Assembly (NCBI RefSeq): GCF_000235505.1
Contig: NZ_JH379027.1
Coordinates: forward strand, 751,724-815,723
Length of the DNA stretch: 64,000 bases
Source: Hungatella hathewayi WAL-18680
GTDB lineage: Bacteria > Bacillota > Clostridia > Lachnospirales > Lachnospiraceae
Reading direction: 5' to 3'
Both the position numbers and the translations under genes were made by a program. The notes under the pieces are model-generated. The model was given only the letters and a program-made list of their open reading frames with translations. It did not search any database and had not been told where the DNA came from. Below, one piece after another: positions 28,040-37,161 of this stretch (position 1 is the first letter of the stretch; each line of letters opens with the position of its first letter).

Positions 28040-28735
28040 TTAATTTGTAATCCTTCCTAATACCCACTCTACTAATTCAAAATCAAATTTATCATCAATA
28101 TCATAAGAGTGATTTTTTTCCATAATATACGCATAGCAGCCATCAAGATAAATGTCACTCTGAGGGGCCATTAGTTTTTCAACTTGGGTAATATATATAG
28201 CCCCATTTTCAATATAGCGCTTAGGTAAATCCTGCCTTCTCATATTTCTATAAGCAGATCTGGCAAAATCTTCCATAGAGTTATTTTTATCAATTAGAAA
28301 TGACCATTCCAGTGGGTGATCTGTTTCGCGAACACTAACAACTGTTTTAGCTTTTTGCTGAATAAATAATTTCATTGCACCTTTTATATCATCAGCGTCT
28401 CTTAACGGCGATGTTGGTTGCAAAAGAGTTACTACATCAAATGTTTTCCCGGCCACTTTTAATTTCTCCAATACTTCTCTAACAACATCCCATGATGATG
28501 CCTTATCTGAAGCAGTCTGGTCCGATCTTAAAAAAGGTACATCAGCCCCATACATTTGGGCTATTCCTGCATATTGTTCCGAATCAGTTGATACCATTAC
28601 ATAATCAAATATATTAGATTTTATAGCTGCTTCAATAGTATATGCGAGCATTGGTTTATGAGCTAAGGGGAGTATGTTCTTATCTGGCAGCCCTTTTGAA
28701 CCACTCCTTGCTGGAATAATTGCGATGTTTTTCAT
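28040..28735 (-). CDS. legF: CMP-nonulosonic acid (legionaminic) cytidylyltransferase
   Basis: 231 residues. IAIIPARSGSKGLPDKNILP is the CTP-binding signature of NeuA/LegF/PseF enzymes, and VSTDSEQYAGIAQMYGADVP and LLQPTSPLRDADDI are typical. It activates a nine-carbon sugar acid as the CMP form. The neighbours (LegB, LegC, LegI, LegG types) point to legionaminic rather than sialic acid. ATG 28735 overlaps the stop of the upstream epimerase gene by four bases, so the two are coupled. Confidence 0.88.
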   Translation of the reverse strand: MKNIAIIPARSGSKGLPDKNILPLAHKPMLAYTIEAAIKSNIFDYVMVSTDSEQYAGIAQMYGADVPFLRSDQTASDKASSWDVVREVLEKLKVAGKTFDVVTLLQPTSPLRDADDIKGAMKLFIQQKAKTVVSVRETDHPLEWSFLIDKNNSMEDFARSAYRNMRRQDLPKRYIENGAIYITQVEKLMAPQSDIYLDGCYAYIMEKNHSYDIDDKFDFELVEWVLGRITN

Positions 28736-29901
28736 ACGATGTCCTCTTTTATATCATAGAAGCGTTTCTTAATACCGCTGTTTTGGGTTAAGTAGGTTTT
28801 TATTTCTTTTACAATCATTTCAGATGTATTTCCATTTCCATATGGATTGATTGTATTATGGGCTTTCCTTTGAAATTCAGATGTACGTGCCAGTTTTATT
28901 GCCTCTACAATTAAACTGGAGTCTACGTCGCAGTTAATTATACTGTCTGCCTGAAGTCGGCCTCTTTGTCTGTCACCTATATTAATAGTTGGGATTCCGA
29001 AACATGGAGCTTCAACAATTCCGCTGGATGAATTGCCAATAACCATTTGACTATATTTCAGCATACTTAAATAACGTTTAATGCCCAACGAAAAAAATGC
29101 TTTACAATTGGGATGTGTCTCAACAAATTCGTCAATTAGCGAATTAATTATTTCTCCTCCAATATCGGCATTTGCTTTAGTAATGATAAAATTTATATCA
29201 GGAAACTGGTCTAGTGCTTTTAATAACTCCATAATTTGTTTTTCTGCCAATCCCTTCACTATTGTGACAGGATGGAATGTAACACTGGCCAAAGGCTTAC
29301 ATAAAGTTACCCCTAAATCATTTTCCAATTCTTCAAATGTTAAATATTCCATTTTTGTAATGTTTTCAACACCAACATCACCATAATTAAATACCCTTTG
29401 TGGATCTTCCCCCATTTGAATAATACGTTTTCGATATTCCTCACACCCTGGAAAATGTAAAACACTCATTTTTGTTACTACATTTCGAATAATATCATCC
29501 ACGGCCCCCTCTGTTATTTCTCCACCTGAAATATGGCAAATCGGTATTCCATAAATAAGAGCGCATTGACAAATAGCAAGTAATTCATATCTGTCACCTA
29601 AAACTACCAGCATATCAGGTTTTTCTCTTTCAAACATGCTTCCAAACTTTACGGTCGCCACACTTAGGGTCTGGATAAGACCATCCTCACTATTCTGATC
29701 AGCCAGGATAGGAATTTGTTCGGTAATCGGAAATTGGTCATCTAATACTTCCTGAACAGTAAGGCCATATCTATTGGACAAGTGACTTCCGGTGACAATT
29801 AAACAAAGCTCTAATTCCGGATCTTTGTTAATAGAGTCCAGTGTATTACGCAACAAACCATATTCTGCTCTTGTTGCGGTAACAACGCATATTTTTTTCA
29901 T
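28732..29901 (-). CDS. legG: Hydrolysing NDP-sugar 2-epimerase (LegG/NeuC-like)
   Basis: 389 residues of the UDP-GlcNAc 2-epimerase family, hydrolysing branch. KICVVTATRAEYGLLRNTLD, MLVVLGDRYELLAICQCALI, ICHISGGEITEGAVDD and VIGNSSSGIVEAPCFGIPTI are all characteristic of NeuC/LegG. In the legionaminic pathway this enzyme releases 2,4-diacetamido-2,4,6-trideoxymannose from the GDP-sugar. With LegB, LegC and a PtmE-like GlcN-1-P guanylyltransferase nearby, a GDP-linked substrate is likely. It overlaps legF by four bases. Confidence 0.88.
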   Translation of the reverse strand: MKKICVVTATRAEYGLLRNTLDSINKDPELELCLIVTGSHLSNRYGLTVQEVLDDQFPITEQIPILADQNSEDGLIQTLSVATVKFGSMFEREKPDMLVVLGDRYELLAICQCALIYGIPICHISGGEITEGAVDDIIRNVVTKMSVLHFPGCEEYRKRIIQMGEDPQRVFNYGDVGVENITKMEYLTFEELENDLGVTLCKPLASVTFHPVTIVKGLAEKQIMELLKALDQFPDINFIITKANADIGGEIINSLIDEFVETHPNCKAFFSLGIKRYLSMLKYSQMVIGNSSSGIVEAPCFGIPTINIGDRQRGRLQADSIINCDVDSSLIVEAIKLARTSEFQRKAHNTINPYGNGNTSEMIVKEIKTYLTQNSGIKKRFYDIKEDIV

Positions 29902-29907
29902 CGTATC

Positions 29908-30963
29908 TTATTTCGCTCCCTCTTGTGCATAATATTTTTTAATTAAGTTCACTAAGTAATCCATATCTTCCTTCCCATAGCGCTGATCAATTGGAATTGA
30001 AATAATTTTATTTGATATTTCTAGTGACGTCGGATTCCTTTTTAGGCGTATATCTTCTAATGGCCAGTGAACCGCACAATATATTTTATTATCAATAAGA
30101 AACTTTTTGAAACTGTCCCTATTATCAACAAATATAGGAAAAGTAAGAGGAGTAAAATCTTGACTAGTTTCTTTAAAAACAGGTATTAAGGGAATTTTAC
30201 TAATTTGCGATTTTACATAACTTAAGTTTTTTTTGCGATGTTCCTTTAAGTCATTGATAGAATAACTTAATAATAAAATTTCAGATATTTTAGATATTGA
30301 ATGAATTTCAGTCTGCTCATCAAGTTTTTGTTCTGCTTGGTGAAATATTTGCCTATACAAAGATTTACAAGAAAGTTTCTTATGTAAATACAGATTTTTC
30401 ATTATCATTGCTTCAAATTTAATAGGAATTAATTCGCTTTTCAATGTTTGCTTCTTTAGAATATTTTTTGAATAAGCTACACCACCATCTGGTATAGGGA
30501 ACCATTTTCTTAGGCTGCACACACAATAATCGCCAATGGTATGTTTGTTTGTAAAAATACTATGAGTTGTATCTTCAATAATTATGAATCCGTATTTTTT
30601 TCTTTTATCATCTAAAAGGCGTAAAACGTTAGAGTTTTGTACTTGTCCAAAATAATGCATTAAATATATAGCATCTACTGACTGATTAATTTTGTTATTT
30701 AAATCAGCCAGGTCTATCTGAAAATCTTTTGTCACTTGATAAAACTCCACTTGGAATTCGCTTTTATAAATACTAATCACGCTTTCACAGATATATGAAG
30801 GCAATAATATTTTCCGGAGTTTTAAATTATGGTTAATAAATCTAGTTGCACTTCGCCCGCTATCAAGATATACACAATTAAAATCTTTTAAATATTCAAA
30901 TATAGAATCCTCAATCTTTTTTAGACTAGAAATATCTACTTCAAATTCGCTTCCCAATTCCAT
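29908..30963 (-). CDS. DegT/DnrJ-type PLP-fold protein, divergent
   Basis: 351 residues. The fold is that of DegT/DnrJ aminotransferases, but the sequence is divergent: CVYLDSGRSATRFINHNLK near the start, IYLMHYFGQVQN, IIIEDTTHSIF (Asp for the PLP ring nitrogen) and CSLRKWFPIPDGGVAYS with a likely PLP lysine. It is the second protein of this fold in the locus, besides LegC. It lies between the FemAB-like gene (17 bases upstream) and legG (six bases downstream). It may act with the FemAB-like enzyme to modify the nonulosonic acid; this is inference and the substrate is unknown. Confidence 0.72.
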   Translation of the reverse strand: MELGSEFEVDISSLKKIEDSIFEYLKDFNCVYLDSGRSATRFINHNLKLRKILLPSYICESVISIYKSEFQVEFYQVTKDFQIDLADLNNKINQSVDAIYLMHYFGQVQNSNVLRLLDDKRKKYGFIIIEDTTHSIFTNKHTIGDYCVCSLRKWFPIPDGGVAYSKNILKKQTLKSELIPIKFEAMIMKNLYLHKKLSCKSLYRQIFHQAEQKLDEQTEIHSISKISEILLLSYSINDLKEHRKKNLSYVKSQISKIPLIPVFKETSQDFTPLTFPIFVDNRDSFKKFLIDNKIYCAVHWPLEDIRLKRNPTSLEISNKIISIPIDQRYGKEDMDYLVNLIKKYYAQEGAK

Positions 30964-30980
30964 TTTTTGAACCTACCCTT

Positions 30981-32003
30981 TTAAACTCTATACTGCAAGA
31001 ATAATTGTGCTCTTTCTCCATGCTTGGCTTCCCAATTATCAATTAAAATTTTATAGACTTCTTGATTATGTATACGCTTTCCAATATAAAAATCGGCATA
31101 ATTCTTTGAAAATCGACTCTTAAATTTAAAAAGATTATCTTCTGTTGAATCAGATAACCCTCCGCCAAAATGCATTTTTTTATATCCGTGTTTTTGAGCA
31201 TATTGAATTGCTTCCCAAAGCAAAAGATTATTAGGAGACAATCTTAAAGCATCTTTTTTACTTCCAGATAGATGATAGTGAAAATAATTACCATATCCCA
31301 TAAATATTGCAGCAGCTATGGTTTCTTTACCATCAGTTACGCTTAGCAAGGTGCAGTTGCAATTATTCCTGATAAAATCATAATATTCTTTTCCAAAAAA
31401 GTAAAACGAGTCGGCCCCAACCTTATCCATTGTTTCTTCATACATTTTTATGAATTCTTCATAGTCGCTATTGATTTGTATAGATAAATTATTTTTTTGA
31501 CATTTTCGAATTATGTTGCGGTTCTGGGTAGAAATTTGGTACATCCATATTGTCTCTATATTAGGTGTCAAATCAAGCCACACCGTTTTTCTGTTATGCA
31601 ACACTTGAATTCTTTTCTTAAAAATAGTTTCATTCTTAATAAGTGGATGAAATCGTACAAACTCTGCTATAATATTTTCATCTTGACAATATTGCAAAAA
31701 TGCACTCTCAAACTTTTCTATGAAATCTGCATCTTTATTTTTTACTAATGGTCCGCCATAACCATAAGCAGTTTCAATATCATAGTAGTGACCATTAATT
31801 TGATGAGAATTAATCGGTCTTTTCAAAAATGGGTAAATTCCAAGATTATCTGTATCATCTGTAAATACAAACAATTGAGGCAATCCATGACCTTCTTTTT
31901 CTTCCAGCAAATAGTACTGGCTTGTAAAATAAATATCTTGATTATCCAAAGGTAATTTTTGGATGTATTCATCCCATTTTGGATTATCTGCTGTTATAAT
32001 CAT
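30981..32003 (-). CDS. FemAB/GNAT-fold acyltransferase in legionaminic operon
   Basis: About 340 residues. ISTQNRNIIRKCQKNNLSIQ, YEETMDKVGADSFYFFGKEY, IAAAIFMGYGNYFHYHLSGS and NNLLLWEAIQYAQKHGYKKM with HFGGGLSDSTEDNLFKFKSR place it in the FemAB-like/BioF2-like acyltransferase group. Members add amino acids from aminoacyl-tRNA or acyl groups from CoA. ATG 32003 is chosen because GGAGGT is seven bases upstream; the longer ORF from 32027 overlaps legI. No LegH-type N-acetyltransferase is seen in this operon, so this protein may acylate the 4-amino sugar or the finished acid. That is a hypothesis. Confidence 0.78.
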   Translation of the reverse strand: MIITADNPKWDEYIQKLPLDNQDIYFTSQYYLLEEKEGHGLPQLFVFTDDTDNLGIYPFLKRPINSHQINGHYYDIETAYGYGGPLVKNKDADFIEKFESAFLQYCQDENIIAEFVRFHPLIKNETIFKKRIQVLHNRKTVWLDLTPNIETIWMYQISTQNRNIIRKCQKNNLSIQINSDYEEFIKMYEETMDKVGADSFYFFGKEYYDFIRNNCNCTLLSVTDGKETIAAAIFMGYGNYFHYHLSGSKKDALRLSPNNLLLWEAIQYAQKHGYKKMHFGGGLSDSTEDNLFKFKSRFSKNYADFYIGKRIHNQEVYKILIDNWEAKHGERAQLFLQYRV

Positions 32004-32019
32004 TACGATTACCTCCAAA

Positions 32020-33024
32020 TTATACATACTCCCAAAGAATCATATTATCCTTGTTTACATCGCATTTTAATACTCGTCCGTTTAAAATATCTGCATATTC
32101 TGGGGCAATTCCATTTCCAGGCCTTTTATAGCAAAACATTTCTTTACTTAAAACAGTTCCTTTTTTTAAATCTTCCTTTGCCAATATGCTTCGTCGAACC
32201 TGTATCATAATTTCTTTTTCATGAGGAGTTGGTTTCTTCTCTCCATCGCCTAACAGGAGAACTGTATTTCGAATATGGGAAACATATTCAGCAAACTCGT
32301 TCGGCCCCATTGATGCTTTATGGTCGGGGCCTTTTAAGTCCCGATCCAAAGTAATATGTTTTTCAATGCATATGGCTCCCATCGTAACAGCTGCAATTGC
32401 AGCCTCAAATCCTAACGTATGATCAGAATATCCAACAGGAACATGAAATGCATTTTTTAACGTTATCATTGCTTTTAGATTCACATCTTCTATTGCGGTT
32501 GGGTAATCAGTTGTACAGTGCATTAATGTAATTTTATCATTTCCAGTTTCCCGAATTACATCCAAAGCTTTTTCAACTTCGCCAAGTCTACTCATACCCG
32601 TAGATAAGATAATTGCTTTTCCCGTACATCCTATTTCATGCAGAAAAGGGTAATTGGTCACTTCGGTTGATCCAATCTTAAGCAACGGTACATTTAAATC
32701 TATAAGGCACTTTAAGCTCTCTACACCATCTGGAGTAGAAATAAAATCAATTTCTTTTTTTACACAATATTCTTTTAAAATATCAAATGCTTCAAAAGGT
32801 AATTCTAATTTTTTTATCATATCAAACTGCGACTCATGAATAGGATCATTGGCCATTTGGTATGCAGCTTTAGCTGCACTAGCACTTGTTGATTCTTCCG
32901 CTTTAAAGGTCTGGAACTTGATAGCATCGGCGCCTGCCTCTTTTGCCATATCGATAAGACGCTTGGCCAATTCAATATTTCCATTGTGATTAACACCGGC
33001 TTCTGCAATAATATAAACTCCCAT
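32020..33024 (-). CDS. legI: N,N'-diacetyllegionaminate synthase (LegI/NeuB family)
   Basis: 334 residues. YIIAEAGVNHNGNIELAKRL, AIKFQTFKAE, IDFISTPDGVESLKCL and STGMSRLGEVEKALDV form the TIM-barrel of the NeuB family. PVGYSDHTLGFEAAIAAV and EKHITLDRDLKGPDHKASMG hold the metal-binding histidines. The C-terminal SAF domain begins near RRSILAKEDLKKGTVL. It condenses phosphoenolpyruvate with a six-carbon amino sugar. ATG 33024 follows GGAGG; the upstream start at 33060 is unlikely. The neighbouring LegB/LegC/PtmE genes favour legionaminate over sialate. Confidence 0.88.
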   Translation of the reverse strand: MGVYIIAEAGVNHNGNIELAKRLIDMAKEAGADAIKFQTFKAEESTSASAAKAAYQMANDPIHESQFDMIKKLELPFEAFDILKEYCVKKEIDFISTPDGVESLKCLIDLNVPLLKIGSTEVTNYPFLHEIGCTGKAIILSTGMSRLGEVEKALDVIRETGNDKITLMHCTTDYPTAIEDVNLKAMITLKNAFHVPVGYSDHTLGFEAAIAAVTMGAICIEKHITLDRDLKGPDHKASMGPNEFAEYVSHIRNTVLLLGDGEKKPTPHEKEIMIQVRRSILAKEDLKKGTVLSKEMFCYKRPGNGIAPEYADILNGRVLKCDVNKDNMILWEYV

Positions 33025-33052
33025 TATACGCCTCCAGTTAATTTTATAAATG

Positions 33053-34093
33053 TTATACATTTAGATGTGCTTTCATTCGCTCCAATTCCTCCAGTTGGCC
33101 CATGTCTAACCAATGTTCTTCTGCAATTGGGTAAACCCCTACACGCTCACCTTGGTCAACACATTTTTGGATAAGATCAGTTATATGAATAAAAGTATTA
33201 GATGGAATTTTTCTTAAAAAATCGGGTTCAAGAATATAGAACCCTGTATTAGTGATAAAGGATAGTTCCGGCTTCTCATTGAGCCGTAATACCTGTCCAC
33301 ATTCAGACACATCTACTGTTCCATAAGGGATTGTTGTTTGTTTTACAGCGCATATCATAGTTACCAAATTTTTATTGTCTCTATGAAAATTCAGTATTTC
33401 CCCATAATCTTCTTCCACAAGAATATCGCAATTAGTCATAAAAAAAGTGGAGCTATATCTTCCTTCAAGAAGTTTTAATCCCCCACCGGTTCCCATGAAT
33501 TCTTTTTCATCTATAAACGATATGTCCCTGGTTATTTCATTGTCTAAAAAATATGATTTTATAAAGTTCTTCTTATAATTTACAATCATATCAAAATGAG
33601 TACATCCATAGGCCAAAAAGTGATCCATAATATGCTCTGTAATCGTCTTCTCGCCAATAGGTATCAGCGGTTTAGGCAAAATTTGAGTGTAAGGATAAAG
33701 TCTCGTCCCCTTTCCACCAGCCATAATTGCAACAGGTACTTTTAGCTGAGGTTTGTTTTTCTCTGCCGAATCTTCCAAAAAACATAGTTTCACTATCTCT
33801 GAAGATGTATTTAAAATTGGTATGGAACGAATCTTATATTTTCGCATTATAGTATTAGCTTTATTTTCTTCTTCAAGAGTTAAATACTTGGGATCTTTGT
33901 TGCCAATCTCTGAAACAGGGCATTTCAAATCACCATTTTTCAAAATATATCTTCTGATATCACCATCGGTTAATACACCAATTAACTTCATGTTGGAGCA
34001 TATATATACAATACCATTGGCATTTTGATCAATCTGCTTCATAGCATCTATAACGGAAGAATTGGGATCAATTATAAAATCTGTTATCTGCAT
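33053..34093 (-). CDS. ptmE: Nucleotidyltransferase with CBS pair (PtmE-like)
   Basis: 346 residues. Two CBS motifs fill about residues 1-115 (SVIDAMKQIDQNANGIVYIC, then KLIGVLTDGDIRRYILKNGD). The sugar-phosphate nucleotidyltransferase follows: VPVAIMAGGKGTRLYPYTQI, LPKPLIPIGEKTITEHIMDH, FMTNCDILVEEDYGEIL and EHWLDMGQLEELERM. This layout matches PtmE, the GlcN-1-P guanylyltransferase of the GDP-based legionaminic acid pathway of Campylobacter. ATG 34093 shares one base with the legC stop (TAATG), so it is coupled. The nucleotide used is inferred from the family. Confidence 0.85.
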   Translation of the reverse strand: MQITDFIIDPNSSVIDAMKQIDQNANGIVYICSNMKLIGVLTDGDIRRYILKNGDLKCPVSEIGNKDPKYLTLEEENKANTIMRKYKIRSIPILNTSSEIVKLCFLEDSAEKNKPQLKVPVAIMAGGKGTRLYPYTQILPKPLIPIGEKTITEHIMDHFLAYGCTHFDMIVNYKKNFIKSYFLDNEITRDISFIDEKEFMGTGGGLKLLEGRYSSTFFMTNCDILVEEDYGEILNFHRDNKNLVTMICAVKQTTIPYGTVDVSECGQVLRLNEKPELSFITNTGFYILEPDFLRKIPSNTFIHITDLIQKCVDQGERVGVYPIAEEHWLDMGQLEELERMKAHLNV

Positions 34094-35238
34094 TATATAT
34101 CCTCTTCATATTTTTTTATCAGCTCAGAAATTTGATCAACTTCTTTACTTTGTAAATTACTACTGCAAGGAATATTCACTACCCGGTCATAATACCATAA
34201 TGCTTTTTCAATTTTATATTTTAGACTATTCTGATAAGGTTTTAATGTATGAATCAATTGCCAAATTGGACGGCTTTGTATATTGTGCTCATTCAGATAT
34301 TGAATTAGTCCATCTCTATTTTCTGTTAGATGACTATAAAACCAATAATTACTTCTAATATCTGAACGAAATGGAAGCAAATTTATACCATCTTTCTGAT
34401 ACAGATCATAATTCGCTTTTTTTATTTTTATGAATTCCTCCAATTGCTCTAATTGGGCCAATCCCAAAGCTGCTTGCAGATTAGTCATTCGGTAGTTATA
34501 TCCAATTTCTTCATGAACAAAATAAATCTTATCCGCCTTTGCCTGAGTAGAGAGAAAGCGACTGCGCTCTACCAAAGATTTTTCATTGGAAACAATCATT
34601 CCACCGCCGCCAGTTGTTATAATTTTGTTACCATTAAAGGAGTATACGCCCATATCGCCAATAGTTCCTGCATATTTCCCTGCATATTTTCCTGATACGT
34701 AAAAGCTACCTAATGACTCGGTTGCATCCTCAAGCACCTTAAGGTGATATTTGTGAGCGATTTCCATAATTGATACCATATCAGCCAGATTTCCAAATAC
34801 ATGAACCACAATAATCGCCGTTATCCTCTTATGTGTAGATTTATGGATCAGCCTTTCTTCATGTACCTCACATTCTTCCTCACAAAATTTTTGGAGTTTT
34901 ATTGGGTCCAGGGTCAACGTATCATCACAATCCATAAAAACTGGTTCAGCACCCAAATACTTTACCGGATTAACTGCTGCAATAAAAGTTAATGTCGGAA
35001 CTATAACTTCTTCTCCACCTTGTATTCCTAATGCCATCAAGGAAAGATGAAGACCTGACGTCCCACTTTGACATGCCGCGGCAGCTTCAACGTTTACATA
35101 ATTGATGATAGCTTTTTCAAAGTCCGTAATATAGGGACCTGCTGTTGAAACCCATTCAGTTTTTACGGCTTCGGTCACATATTCTAATTCTTTCCCCTTC
35201 AAGTTGGGGACAGATAATGGTATTATTTTCTTATTCAT
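34093..35238 (-). CDS. legC: Aminotransferase of legionaminic pathway (LegC)
   Basis: 381 residues of the DegT/DnrJ family. PLSVPNLKGKELEYVTEAVK, TEWVSTAGPYITDFEKAI and the PLP lysine K205 in YSFNGNKIITTGGGGM are typical of LegC/PseC-like enzymes. An insertion at about residues 115-138 (EECEVHEERLIHKSTHKR) is usual for the LegC subgroup. It adds the 4-amino group to the 4-keto sugar made by LegB. ATG 35238 has GGAG seven bases upstream; upstream in-frame ATGs are less likely. A tandem KYAGKYAG appears at residues 184-191. Confidence 0.88.
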   Translation of the reverse strand: MNKKIIPLSVPNLKGKELEYVTEAVKTEWVSTAGPYITDFEKAIINYVNVEAAAACQSGTSGLHLSLMALGIQGGEEVIVPTLTFIAAVNPVKYLGAEPVFMDCDDTLTLDPIKLQKFCEEECEVHEERLIHKSTHKRITAIIVVHVFGNLADMVSIMEIAHKYHLKVLEDATESLGSFYVSGKYAGKYAGTIGDMGVYSFNGNKIITTGGGGMIVSNEKSLVERSRFLSTQAKADKIYFVHEEIGYNYRMTNLQAALGLAQLEQLEEFIKIKKANYDLYQKDGINLLPFRSDIRSNYWFYSHLTENRDGLIQYLNEHNIQSRPIWQLIHTLKPYQNSLKYKIEKALWYYDRVVNIPCSSNLQSKEVDQISELIKKYEEDI

Positions 35239-35273
35239 ATGCATTCTCCCATTCTGCATAAGCAGATTATACT

Positions 35274-36260
35274 TTACATATTGTATACATCAATTTTATA
35301 CCGATCGAGGTTATGTTCCAAAAATTCTATCGTTTCTGCCAAACCTTGACGGAATGTATACTGCGGTTTCCAATCAGTCAAGTTTAGAATCTTTTTATTG
35401 CATCCCAGCAGTCGATTCACTTCGCTTTTCTCTGGACGAAGTCTCTGTTCATCACAAATAATTTTTGCATCGGGCTTAATTTGATAAATCAATTCTTCTG
35501 CAAGAGCACCGATAGAAATTTCACTTTGAGTTGCAATATTAATTTCTTCACCAATCGTTTTGTTGCTCTTATAAATTTCTATAAAACCATTTACCGTATC
35601 TTTTACATAATTGAAATCCCTGGTTGGTGTCAAAGAACCCAGCATAATCTCTTTTTTTCCACTTAAAAGCTGCATAATGATAGTTGGAATAACTGCCCTG
35701 GCGGATTGTCTCGGCCCATATGTATTAAATGGACGTACAATTGTAACAGGTAAATTGAACGAACGATAAAATGACTCTGCCAGCCTGTCCGCCCCTATTT
35801 TAGTCGCGGAGTAGGGTGATTGCCCCTGATACGGATGCTTTTCATCAATTGGAACATATTGTGCTGTCCCATATACTTCAGAAGTGGAAGTAACTAATAT
35901 ACGCTCTAACTCCAATTCTCGTGCTGCTTGTAGGATATTCAACGTCCCTTTAATGTTCGTATCAACATATGCATCCGGGGAATGATAACTAAATGGAATT
36001 GCAATTAAAGCTGCTAAATGAAATACTGCGTTACATCCCTTCATTGCTTCCTTTACACCGTGAGGATCCCGAACATCCCCTTGGAAAACTTCTACATGGC
36101 GCATGGTTTCCACTGGTAACGTGTCAAGCCATCCCCAGCTATTGAAGGAGTTATAGTAGACAAACGCCTTTACGTCATATCCTGATTTAACAAGTTCTTC
36201 TGTTAAATGGCTACCAATAAACCCATCAGAACCTGTAACTAAGACTTTTTTATCGCTCAT
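35274..36260 (-). CDS. legB: NAD-dependent 4,6-dehydratase LegB
   Basis: 328 residues. KVLVTGSDGFIGSHLTEELV, FNSWGWLDTLP, ALIAIPFSYHSPDAYVDTNI and the catalytic SPYSATKIGADRLAESFYRS are characteristic of LegB (GDP-GlcNAc 4,6-dehydratase) rather than UDP-glucose dehydratases. It performs the first dedicated step to legionaminic acid. A GAGAGGT site precedes ATG 36260. It is followed 35 bases on by legC, giving the order legB-legC-ptmE-legI. Confidence 0.92.
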   Translation of the reverse strand: MSDKKVLVTGSDGFIGSHLTEELVKSGYDVKAFVYYNSFNSWGWLDTLPVETMRHVEVFQGDVRDPHGVKEAMKGCNAVFHLAALIAIPFSYHSPDAYVDTNIKGTLNILQAARELELERILVTSTSEVYGTAQYVPIDEKHPYQGQSPYSATKIGADRLAESFYRSFNLPVTIVRPFNTYGPRQSARAVIPTIIMQLLSGKKEIMLGSLTPTRDFNYVKDTVNGFIEIYKSNKTIGEEINIATQSEISIGALAEELIYQIKPDAKIICDEQRLRPEKSEVNRLLGCNKKILNLTDWKPQYTFRQGLAETIEFLEHNLDRYKIDVYNM

Positions 36261-36285
36261 AATCTACCTCTCTTTTTTGCTTAAT

Positions 36286-37119
36286 TTAATTTTTAATCTT
36301 TTGCAAAATCTCACTAATTTTATAATTATTGCCCCATACCGCTTTAGAATCATATGGCCGATCTGGAAAAACACCGTATTGGAGTTTTATATCGAATCCA
36401 TTGTCTTTGATAAAACGCTCTACACGATCAGCTAATTTTTCGGGATGACCAGAGCAGATATTGATAATTCCATTTATTTCGTCTTGCTCAATTGTAAATG
36501 TAACCTGACGGCAAAATTCATCATAATCCAAAAAGTCGAATTGATTCATTCCTCTGGTAAATGGAAAAGTTTTTTTCCCTTCATTAGTTGCCTGCACGAT
36601 TTTTGAAAAAACAGAACATCCATATGAGGTGTTTCCTACTATATAATATCCCCGTAGCCACTGGATTTTTTTATTATAAATTTGGGATAGATATTGTGCC
36701 TGTAAGCGTACCGTATTTTTAGCAATACCATATAAACTCATGGGGTTACACGGCGAATTTTCATCAATACTTCCCTCATAAAATCCCACTTCATGCATAG
36801 AACCCATTATTGCAACTCTCTTTATGTTACTATTAAATATATTTTTTAAAAATTTATAATGTAACGGAATATTCTCAATGTGTCTATCTGAATTATGTAT
36901 AAAGCCATCTTGCCAAGCTAAATGTAAAATTACATCTGGTTGATTAAAAAAATGATAAGGATCCTCAATATCAAACAAATTACAATCTATGAGCGTTGCC
37001 CTATTATCACTCATATTTGTATTCAAATCGGTTGCAATAACGGTGTGTCCATCATCTAACAGATTTTTAACAATTCCAATCCCCAGATATCCATTAGCTC
37101 CAGTTACTAATATTTTCAT
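36286..37119 (-). CDS. NAD-dependent epimerase/dehydratase-like SDR, paralog of 20733-21560
   Basis: 277 residues, closely related to the locus A protein at 20733-21560: same KILVTGANGYLGIGIVKNLL, LHLAWQDGFIHNSDRHIENI, GSMHEVGFYEGSIDEN and SLYGIAKNTVRLQAQYL, and the same ending DRPYDSKAVWGNN. The catalytic Tyr and Lys are intact. Substrate unknown; probably a 4-keto reductase or epimerase for a nucleotide sugar. AGGAG precedes ATG 37119. It sits between the membrane acyltransferase gene and legB. Confidence 0.8.
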   Translation of the reverse strand: MKILVTGANGYLGIGIVKNLLDDGHTVIATDLNTNMSDNRATLIDCNLFDIEDPYHFFNQPDVILHLAWQDGFIHNSDRHIENIPLHYKFLKNIFNSNIKRVAIMGSMHEVGFYEGSIDENSPCNPMSLYGIAKNTVRLQAQYLSQIYNKKIQWLRGYYIVGNTSYGCSVFSKIVQATNEGKKTFPFTRGMNQFDFLDYDEFCRQVTFTIEQDEINGIINICSGHPEKLADRVERFIKDNGFDIKLQYGVFPDRPYDSKAVWGNNYKISEILQKIKN

Positions 37120-37161
37120 TTACTTTTGTCTCCTAATCTATAATTAACATACTAAAAATCA

